Below are positions 1 to 8,037 of a stretch of DNA of 14,792 nt, piece after piece. Within the stretch, counting starts at the first letter, position 1. The number at the start of each line of letters is the position of its first letter. The position numbers were made by a program, and so were the translations under genes. Origin of the DNA: Byssochlamys sp. IMV 00236 (taxonomy: Eukaryota; Ascomycota; Eurotiomycetes; Eurotiales; Thermoascaceae). Location: assembly GCA_001931875.2 (NCBI GenBank), contig MSJH02000552.1, positions 1 to 14,792 of the forward strand, given 5' to 3'. The notes beneath the pieces were generated by a model. That model ran no database searches. It saw nothing but the letters and a program-made list of their open reading frames with translations, and was not told the origin of the DNA.

Positions 1-302
1 TAAATATCCACATATGGAAGGTCATTATATAGTGATGGATAATGCACCCATTCACACACATGAGAACATGAAGAAGTATATTGAGTACCAAGGACATAAA
101 TGTGTGTACCTTCCTACTTATTCTCCTGAGCTTAACCCAATAGAACAATTCTGGGCAGTGGCGAAGAGCAAGGTAAAACGTCATAGGGTCTTTGCAGGAA
201 GACACGTTATCAAAAATAATTACGGAATCCTGCAACAGCGTGGAAAAATGTTACTTCAAGGACTTTGTTTCGCATTCTTACAAGTGTTGGGATAAATGTT
301 AA
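1..302 (+). pseudogene. Tc1/mariner-type DD34E transposase, C-terminal fragment, frameshifted
   Basis: This is the end of a DDE-superfamily transposase, the enzyme that cuts and pastes a Tc1/mariner-like DNA transposon. The frame is already open at the first base, so the N-terminal DNA-binding and first catalytic parts lie outside the window. Two catalytic carboxylates are visible: Asp in MDNAPIH (codon 38-40) and Glu in LNPIEQFW (codon 143-145). They are separated by 34 residues, the DD34E spacing of Tc1-like enzymes. The frame runs to a stop at 293-295, but its last 30 or so residues look non-native. From about position 201 the next frame reads like the usual family C-terminus (CNSVEK, then FKDFVSHSYKCWDKC) and stops at 300-302. 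One extra base in the GGAA at 197-200 explains this. The copy is probably inactive. No terminal inverted repeat could be paired because the left end is missing. Confidence 0.85.
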
Positions 303-808
303 AACAAAGAGTCTTTGTAACAACAATTTTATAACGTCAACAATGCAGCGACTGAAGAATAATGTGCTGTTAAAAAAAACTTCTTCTTCACTCACTCTTT
401 TTTTATTTTTATTTTTATTTTTAGCAGCTTCCCCTTTTAATATGTCAAAGCCAACCTCCGTATTTCTTGTCCATCGTTGTTTTATCAGCAACTCATGCAT
501 GATCAAATTTTCCACAGCACGATATGCTAAAGGATAGGCAAGGATACGCGAAAATCACTGCGGGGAAAAAGCTCCATTTATTTATACTGGGGTTTTTGCG
601 TTGATCTGCTCCAATAGAGCAGATCAGAAATAATTCCAGCGCTTCAATCCTTTGGTAATGCTCATTGTGTGTTCAATTACGTGCTTGCCTTATCGACAAT
701 GATCTTCCTCGATTAAACCACGTATTTTTTTTTGTTTCAACTAATCAATGGTCTTCAAACATACAACTACACTAAATCCAGAGGCATGTTGGCCGGTATA
801 AGCAGCAG
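303..808. other. Non-coding spacer between two decayed genes
   Basis: I find no convincing gene here. The short open frames on both strands have no family resemblance and overlap each other. A T-rich stretch with TTTTTA units lies at about 399-424, and a perfect hairpin lies at 602-626. Part of this is presumably the 3' flank of the transposon whose transposase ends at 302, but I could not identify an element boundary or target duplication. Confidence 0.5.
602..626. repeat. Perfect 10-bp inverted repeat with 5-base loop
   Basis: The arm at 602-611 (tgatctgctc) is exactly complementary to 617-626, with caata between them. It lies outside any gene, about 300 bp past the transposase remnant. 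It could be part of a transposon end, a transcribed hairpin or chance. The pairing itself is certain, the role unknown. Confidence 0.8.
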
Positions 809-1795
809 TTAATGAGGTGGCTGGAAGGGATTGCGCATCTTCCGCCAGTTATGCCGAAGATGGAGATTACATGGACGTTTGCAGTTCTTTGATACGGAGA
901 AGAGCTGCAGGATCTTCGACATGGGTAAGGTTTGTGCATGTCGTTAATCGATGACCTCCGAGTGAGCAGCAGTAACACACAGTCTGTCAAAGGCATCCAA
1001 GGCCTTGAGGATGGTGGGTATCTCGGTGGCCAAACTGGGCAAGCTTTGGAGGCTGTCCGGAATTATGATGTGAGCAAGAGAGATGAGAGTGTATAGGCTT
1101 TGTGTCAGTAAAGTAAGCAGATAAAACATTACAGTCCTTCCAATGACCTGGATGGCCAAGATTCCTTCAAATAGCTGGTCGTCGAGTGCTTCTTTGCAAA
1201 AAATAATAACCTTGATCAAGTCTTTGCAGACGACGAAATGGTTATCACCTTGTATTGCCGGTTTTGCCTCACCATAAGCAAGGCTACTTGTCCATTTGAC
1301 ACCGCAGGACTTGGTCACCCACATATCCGAACGGAGCCTTGAGGGATTATCGACTTTAGCCTTCAAAGTGGCCTCATCAGTCCAGCGCAGATAAACACCA
1401 TTGTCAGGGTCATCGAAGAATCCTGTCAAAAAGAGATCAACAAAGCGAGAGCAAAGCTCTATCTCATTCATGTCTTCCTCCAAGGCGACAAATGGGAGCT
1501 TCAAAATCATACCAGCGAATGCTTTGTCCAACTTCTTTTCCTGGACATGTAATGTCAACAATTTCAACTTGATCTACGCTTCATCTCGACTGATACCTTT
1601 GTTCAATAGTTTGTCAATGATGTCAAGGAACTGGGTGGTTGTTGTGATGGGCATGGACAAGCGTTTGATGTCAAACATCTGATGAATGTGATCATTGGTT
1701 GCTCGCCAGTCATTGTAACTGAAAAATGAATGTACTTCGTTAGGATATTTGCTGGATTTCAAGAGAAGTACTGAGGTTGATGCAAGGTGTTGCAT
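809..1795 (-). pseudogene. Repeat-family gene with nuclease-like D...ExK motif, broken by two in-frame stops
   Basis: One reading frame runs from ATG at 1793-1795 to a stop at 809-811 (329 codons). It is interrupted by TAG at 1574-1576 and TAA at 944-946. Text on both sides of each stop looks coding: SRDEA before and IKLKLLTLHVQEKK after the first, where TGG (Trp) to TAG is a plausible change. A basic tail with CKRPCNLHLRHNW follows the second. The middle contains SDMWV (Asp at 1325-1327) and, 18 residues on, YGEAKPA (Glu 1268-1270, Lys 1262-1264). D-x18-E-x-K has the form of a PD-(D/E)XK nuclease core with Ser in place of Pro. From memory, similar proteins with a GEAKPA-type motif are multi-copy in Mucorales genomes; their function is not established to my knowledge. 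The start is supported only by a stop codon directly upstream. Stop-codon readthrough or sequencing error could also explain the stops. The nuclease assignment is inference. Confidence 0.6.
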
Positions 1796-3203
1796 TTACC
1801 CTATAAATACTTAATCTTGTTGTATGAGATTGCTATAAATCTATACTCTAAGAATGAATAACACAAAGATACTGACAACAATACATACTATTAAAATATA
1901 TCGCAACATGCCCAACTATCATTGGCCATAATTGGGTTCTCTCTCTCGTCTGATCTTAATAAAGAGGTTATATAAAGACTCATTGACTTGTACTTCTCTT
2001 ATAATTTTCCATTGTTCTGATCAATACTTCAGTGAGTAAACATATAGAGAGATTATGAGCATCTTAATCAAAGTGTATCCTGAGTTGGGTCAGCAATAAG
2101 CAGCCCGGACAAGCGAAGAAAAAAGAGAGTGAGAGACAAGAGAGGAGAGTAAGGAAGAGAGGAACCAAAGGAGGGAAGGGGTTGAATGAATGTCTGGGAC
2201 CAAAGTTTGGTAAGAACCAAACCATCCCTAGCCGGCACCGAGCTAGTTTTGATTGTGATCTACAATACTACACGTCATTTTCTTACAAGAGTAAAAGGTA
2301 TAACATTACCTTAGAACTAACTGGCGAATAGCTGGTCTTACTTTGGTCCAAAGAAGTCAAGATCAGACTATTTATATGAAGTCTCTAACAACCTTTTCAG
2401 TTACGTGTGTTATTCATAAGTGTTGACCACATTTATTTTATACTCAAAAATATCAAGCTCATTTTATGTATTAAATGTTGTCTTTTTAAATAATAAAGAA
2501 GACATAGAAAATCAACTAAAGTTTTGATTGTTATTGAGCTTGTAATGTGTGCGAATAATTTATGAAAATAGTGTATCTTAATAATCTTCTTGGATACAGC
2601 GCAACCATATTTTATCATTTGAATTAAGGTTATCTTCCCTCTCATGTCTATTTTTGGGCAAATGACTTGTCTTTTGGGGCGTAGTAAAATCATCATACGT
2701 CTTCTTATGCCATTAAAGGCATTATTTACTGTCTTTTAATTGGGCAATTCATACTATGCATGATACCCTCATAAATACCAAGTTTGTCCCCACACGAAAT
2801 TAAGCCATTGTGAAGAGAGTCTAGTGTAGACAAACAGCAGTGCTTCATAATAATGTGTACTCATTGTTTCGATAGTATATACATGTACATATTTTGCTTC
2901 ATTGTATAGTTTTACATATAAAAGAAAATGAAGAGAGAATGTGTTTTTATTAGTTGTAGATCATTTAATGTGTATTATGCATATAATTAAGGGATTCTGC
3001 AGTGTGGTATGAGATGGATTATAATAGATTCTTAGTTGATATATGAAGAAACTACAGTGACATACAAGATATTCTTTCTCATAATCAATACTAGCATAAT
3101 TGTATCATATAATTGCATAAAATAAAGTAATCATCAAATGACCTAAATAAATGCATTTATCAGGCTCATTCAACTGTCAATGACTTGTAAAAGCTCAGGT
3201 GTC
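1796..3203. other. Long AT-rich spacer without a supported gene
   Basis: I see no credible coding region here. A strongly purine-biased stretch lies at about 2105-2182. A short palindrome, ctttggtccaaag, is at 2341-2353, and its half-site also occurs inverted near 2197-2205. An inverted repeat gtttggt/accaaac lies at about 2205-2222. TATA-like strings occur at several places, as expected from base composition. The clustering of accaaag/tttggt strings between 2160 and 2355 suggests a decayed non-autonomous element or LTR, but no paired ends were found. The right part would hold upstream regulatory DNA of the eIF4G gene. Confidence 0.5.
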
Positions 3204-3226
3204 TATATAAATGGCCATTATCCAAT
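3204..3226 (+). promoter_or_regulatory. Putative eIF4G core promoter (TATA and CCAAT)
   Basis: TATATAA at 3204-3210 is followed by CCAAT at 3222-3226, about 230 bp upstream of the eIF4G start codon. A TATA box here would place the transcript start around 3240-3290, giving a leader of roughly 150-200 nt that contains an A-rich tract (about 3253-3280) and two upstream ORFs. CCAAT lying downstream of TATA is not the usual order, so its role is uncertain. Confidence 0.4.
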
Positions 3227-3316
3227 CAAAATTAACTAACGGAGATTAAATCGAAAAGAAAAAAGAAAAAAGAAAAACAAGCCTTTGTGGTTTGTGCAAA
3301 GCTGAGTTATAATACA

Positions 3317-3372
3317 ATGTTTGAAAGTGAATCGTCATTGATTGAATGATTTTGTCCCGAGTGAGTGAGTGA
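3317..3372 (+). promoter_or_regulatory. Two overlapping upstream ORFs in the eIF4G leader
   Basis: The first ATG (3317-3319) opens a 10-codon frame ending at TGA 3347-3349. A second ATG at 3346-3348 overlaps that stop (ATGA) and opens an 8-codon frame ending at TGA 3370-3372. Both end before the main start at 3437. If the transcript begins near the TATA at 3204 both lie in the leader and could lower or regulate initiation on eIF4G. The reading frames are seen; transcription of this segment is inferred. Confidence 0.45.
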
Positions 3373-3436
3373 GTGTGTGTGCGTGAGGATAATTTTTTTT
3401 TTCTTTTCTTCTTTATCCAATTTACTTCGGAATATT

Positions 3437-6400
3437 ATGAACAAAGCTATACATAATAGTGAAAACGTTAGACCGAACAAATTTAACTATGCTCAAGCAG
3501 CTCGGCCTAACTATCCTAGAAATCCTTCACAACCGCAGCAACAGCAGCAAAGAGTAGAAGGTGCACCAAACAGTGATCAACAAACGGAATTCAAGAATTC
3601 ATCTACTTATTCCTCTTCTTTGACCCATGGTCATAGTTCCTTCAAGAGAACTTATTCTTCCAACATGTAAGTTTCTCTTTCTTTTTTGTCATCTCTCTTT
3701 TCCCTTTTCTCTTACTCATCACTTTTTCTTTTTCTTTTTTTTTCTTGTCTTAGGTATAAATCAAAAGATAGCACATATAACAACTATAAAAAACCAAGTG
3801 TACAGCTACCAATGGCTCCACCTACTGAGACAAGTAAGATTTTGTTCTTATTCTATCCTAACGATCCTAACTTCTTTATAGCTAATATCCAGTTTGGATC
3901 TATCAATCAAGCTTATACTCCGGCGAGTACAGCAAACGGATCTAATAATAAAACCGGAGATATCCCAGTTTTAAAAGAAGTTCAATTTGGCAGCTTGCCT
4001 GCTACAGATGCTACTTTGGTAAGTAAATTATATTTCTTTATTTTATTTTTATTCATCCTTTATCAAAAAGAATCGTTCGCAATTCAGATCCCAGCAGCAA
4101 CAGCAGCCAAAGACAGAGATACCCAGATCAACTCGTACTACCAATGATGCTAGATTATTTACCCAACCTTACGCGCCTCGTAGAGATTTTAACCAAGGGG
4201 ATTTTTCGAATAATAATAATAATAACAACAATAATAATCGTTATTATAATAATAGACACAACGGAAATTATAAGAGTGGTTACAATAAATCCGCAGGATC
4301 TCAGCAAAACAGCTACTATAATAATAATAACAATCACAACAATAATAGCAGCAATAATAATACTAGCAATAATCATAATAGCAGTACTACTTCTACTAAT
4401 AGCACAAACAGCAGTAATAACATTGTATCATATCAACAGTATCCACAGCAACAACAACAACAACAACAACCATCACAACAATCATCCACTCAACCTTCTT
4501 CTACTTCTCCTCACCTTCAACCTTCAATCGCACCATCCTCATCTCACCATAGATCACCCAAGATTCAGCAATCCCCTCAATTACAGCAACAACAACAATC
4601 ACCTCAACAGCATCAAGTATCCCCTGTACATGCTTCTCCTTCAAACGTGAATTATACCAAGAAAAATGCTTCTCCCAATATGGCTCAGTCATCCCAAAAT
4701 ATTCCTGCGACAACCACCACCACCTGGTCACCTCAATATATGCCTGTAAGTTAAAACCCTAGTCGGGGAGTTTTTTGACTAACCCTGAAATTCTCTCTAG
4801 TTTTACCCTCAGTATCCTGTACCTGTCGCTGCTTACAGCAATATGGCACCCAATAGATCCTATGTCCCACCACCTGCAAAAAAAGTGATTCCCATCGTGA
4901 ACCCTAATACGGGTACTGCAATTGACACTACACCCATGGCCTTATCCACAACAACGGCCGCTCCTGTTACAACAAAGACTGAAAAATTCGACTTTCAGAT
5001 CCCACAGCCCAATGTATCCAAACGCGTGGAAATTGTTGATCCTGCCATTCGTGATCGTGAGCTTCGTGAAAAGCGTGAGCGTGAGGAGGCTGAGCTTGAG
5101 GCTAAGCGCAAGGCTGAAGAAGAGCGCTTGGAACAGGAAAGAAGAGCTGCTGAAGAAAAGGAACGTCTCGAGCGTGAGGAGAAGGAACGTCTGGAAAGAG
5201 AGCGCGAAGAGAAGGAACGACTGGAACGGGAAGAACAGGAGCGCAAGGAGAGAGAAGAGGCCGAACGTATCGAAAAGGAGAGACTCGCCGCATTGGAAGC
5301 TGAGAGAAAGAAGAAACAGGAAGAGGAAGAGGCTCAACGAAAGGCTGAAGAGGAACAAGAGCTGAGACGTATTAAGAGTGAGCTGGAGGCTAAAAAGAAA
5401 AAGGATGAAGAAGAACGTGCTCGATCAGCAACAGTGATCGATACATCCTTGGCCTCAGACCATAAGTCATCCTTGACTCAATCACCTGTCAGTGCTACTC
5501 CTACACCGTTGGCAAATGATAGACCTATCCAGCTTATTGAGGATCCTAGTACAATCAAGTACCCACCTAATGTCCAACCTCCATCCAAGGTCGACGGAAA
5601 ATATATGTATAGTGTGGAATTCTTGAAGCTGTTTAGCACTCTCTGTAAAGACACGACCGCCGACTTGTCTGTTGTTAACGAGGCAGTCGATAGTTCCAAG
5701 AAATATAAAACCTCCGGTCCTTCAACTGGCTCCAATCTCAATCGTGAAAGAAGCAGTAGCCATCGAACACACAGTGGCGACCCATCCACCTTTAGAATGG
5801 GCTCTCGTGATGGACGAATGGAAATGGGCAAGTTTAATACGGGTCGTCCGTTGAACCCTCGCAGCAACAGCAGTGGTATGTTTATGGAGCGACAACCCAG
5901 TGGACGTGGCGGAGGCATGGGTGGTAGAGGTATGGGAAGATCTACACCTAATGGTATGAAGATCATTCGCAACCCCTCCCAGCAAGCTTCTCCTGCACTA
6001 GAGCCTGTTGCTCCACTTACAAAGACAGAGAATCGATGGGTACCTACGGTTGCCGTTCAACAAGCAAACGATAAAGCGGCCTCTGCTGATTCTGAACTCT
6101 TGTCTGAAGAGGTTATTACCCGTAAAGTGAAGGCTTTGTTGAACAAGTTGACAATTGAAAAATTCGATTCAATTTCTGAACAAATCTTCAGCTATGCTAA
6201 GCAGTCCGAAAAGGAAGAAGACGGTATGGCCCTCCGTACGGTTATCAAGCTTACATTTGAAAAGGCCTGTGACGAACCTGCTTTTGCCAGCATGTGGGCT
6301 CGCCTTTGTCACAGAATGTCTAGCAGCATGACAAATGATATTCGTGATACCAGTCTCTTAGACGACCAAGGCAACCCATCGTGTGGTGTACTTTTATTCA

Positions 6401-7925
6401 GAAAATACTTGTTCAGTCGATGTCAAGTGGAATTCGAAAAGGGATGGAAGGTCAATATGCCCGAAGCTGATGAGAGTGCCATGTTGACTGATGAGTATTA
6501 TGCCGCCGCCAAAGCCAAACGTCAAGGTCTTGGTCTTATCCAATTCATTGGTGAGTTGTTTAAGTTGGAAATGCTGTCCGAACGTATCATGTATGGCTGC
6601 TTGATCAAATTATGTAACGATCCTCAGAATGCAGGCGATGAAGAGGCAGAGTCACTCTGTAAGCTGCTTACGACCATTGGTAAGACCCTTGACAGTAAGC
6701 CCAAGACGTCCAAGTGGGTTGATATCGTTACGGCAAGAATGAAGAATGAAATGATGAACAGCCCCAAGATATCATCTCGTGTGAAATTCATGATTCAGGT
6801 AAATATAAAAAACAAAAAAAAGAGTTCTATGACTAATGTTTGTTATAGGACGTGTTCGACTTGCGTAAACAAAACTGGGTTCCTAGAAACGCAAGCAACC
6901 AAGTTGGTCCTACAACGCTCGCCAAGATCCATGAGATGGCAGAGAAGGACAAGGAACACAAGGAAACAAACACTGTCAAGAGAGGCAACAGCAGCCGTGG
7001 ACCTTTTATACCCAATCAATATAACAGCAACAACAACAACATGCAGCGAACAAGCTCATTCCGTGGCGGAAGGGACTATCATGGCAGCAACACCAGCAAT
7101 AATGCTGGCAGCCCAAGCAACGATGGCTGGAATACGGTTGGATCTGGATCATCATCACCTGTAAGTGATAAATCACGTGCGAACGAGCTGTCCAACTTTG
7201 GCAAGACAGACCGCAGTCGTTCAAAGAACAATCTCCTTGGCCCCTCCAACAGCCCATTCCCAAGCTTGACAAGAAACAAGACAGGCAGTGATAGCAAGGG
7301 TCCCAATGATGGCAGAGCAAGTCCAGCCATGAATATGTTTAGTGCGCTATCTAACGGAGACAAGCCTGAAGAACGCAAGAAGCTGCAGTTACTTCCAAGA
7401 AGTACACCAGCTGATGAGAGCAACTTTACCGATAGCAATAATACTGCTACCACTACTACAGTAACTACTTCAAGTAACAAGTTGTCCGATGAAGTTGTTA
7501 AACGTAAATCGAAAAATATCATTGACGAATACTTTGGTATTAGAGATAAAAAGGTAAGAAGATAGGAATAGAAATTCTTTTTACATAGACTCATACTTTA
7601 TTTGAATATATAGGAACTTGCTGAATGTGTGAAAGAACTTGATGATGTACATTACCTTGAGATATTTGTAGAAGAGATGCTGACAGTCGTAGAGAGAAAA
7701 TCAGAGGATGTGGATACAATGGCTGACATTATGGCTTATCTACTATCTGAAAAACTATTAGACAAGCAAATATACATCAACGCCTTTAAGAAATTCATGG
7801 AAGGCTACGAAGATTTACTCATTGATGTACCTCAAGCACCAAAACATGTTGCCAAGCTATTAGAGGCATCATCTCTCACCTCATCCGATGAAGGAACAGA
7901 GGATATATTTAAGCATCTCAAGTAA
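3437..7925 (+). CDS. eIF4G: Eukaryotic translation initiation factor 4G (eIF4G)
   Basis: eIF4G is the cytoplasmic scaffold joining cap-binding eIF4E, helicase eIF4A and poly(A)-binding protein to recruit ribosomes. Exons: 3437-3666, 3754-3833, 3882-4018, 4095-4745, 4801-6798, 6849-7553, 7614-7925, giving 1370 aa. Order: a flexible N-terminus with FNYAQAA and IQFGSI/VQFGSL motifs; an Asn/Gln-rich stretch (about 150-330); a Glu/Arg/Lys-rich helix (about 450-575); an eIF4E-type site YSVEFLKLF (636-644); an RGG-like patch (about 733-747); a MIF4G domain (about 800-1045, ending in RVKFMIQ-DVFDLRKQNWVPR across intron 5); and an MA3-type C-terminal region (about 1250-1365). Introns are 48-87 nt. The ATG at 3437 is the first in frame; upstream in-frame codons cross a GTGAGT repeat and poly-T. 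Exon 4 is in frame only with the acceptor at 4094. Family assignment is very secure; N-terminal exon borders less so. Confidence 0.93.
4209..4471 (+). repeat. AAT- and CAA-type trinucleotide runs inside eIF4G exon 4
   Basis: AAT/AAC codons repeat at 4209-4238 and again around 4318-4380. A CAA run lies at about 4446-4471. In the eIF4G frame these encode Asn and Gln homopolymers. The same runs create spurious Ile-rich open frames on both strands. Such runs are prone to length variation between strains. Confidence 0.85.
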
Positions 7926-7930
7926 ATAAA
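7925..7930 (+). terminator. AATAAA, possible eIF4G poly(A) signal
   Basis: AATAAA begins on the last base of the eIF4G stop codon (TAA 7923-7925). Only 112 bp separate this stop from that of the convergent CDT1 gene. Used here, it would give a 3' UTR of only 20-40 nt. No other exact AATAAA was seen on the plus strand between the two stop codons. Confidence 0.45.
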
Positions 7931-7976
7931 GTCCATTCCATTTTGTTAGATTATGTTGTTTATAAAGAAGATGTTT

Positions 7977-7998
7977 TTTATTATTATTATTATTATTT
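7977..7998 (-). terminator. TTA microsatellite holding the CDT1 poly(A) signal
   Basis: The plus strand carries a run of TTA units. Read on the minus strand it is an AAT run ending in AATAAA (7982 to 7977), about 55 nt after the CDT1 stop codon. This is the best-placed poly(A) signal for CDT1. Because of the short gap, CDT1 transcripts would reach close to or into the eIF4G 3' end. Confidence 0.5.
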
Positions 7999-8037
7999 CA
8001 TAATGTGCACACATTACAATGAGAAAAGCTTGTCATT

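Noticed and set aside
210..537. Open frames on both strands after the transposase
   Set aside because: They overlap each other, include a poly-T tract and begin inside the frameshifted transposase end.
1960..2430. Possible LTR (TATA-like strings, purine tract, repeated tttggt/accaaa)
   Set aside because: I could not pair long direct repeats, find TG...CA ends, or see a primer-binding site or retroelement protein.
2433..2696. 87-codon minus-strand frame in the long spacer
   Set aside because: It is AT-rich with many Ile, Lys and Leu residues. A faint resemblance to a transposase helix-turn-helix (MRGKITLIQMIKYG) is too weak, and no second domain follows.
3365..3436. Upstream extension of the eIF4G frame from a GTG at 3365
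   Set aside because: There is no ATG in frame, and it would translate the GTGAGT repeat and a poly-T tract; ATG 3437 is more plausible.
4144..4650. Ile-rich open frames on both strands across 4144-4650
   Set aside because: They are out-of-frame readings of the Asn/Gln codon repeats of eIF4G exon 4.
4942..5365. Several Ser/Arg/Leu-rich frames opposite and beside the charged eIF4G segment
   Set aside because: They are shadows of the repetitive GAG/AAG/CGT codons in eIF4G; nothing in them resembles a domain.
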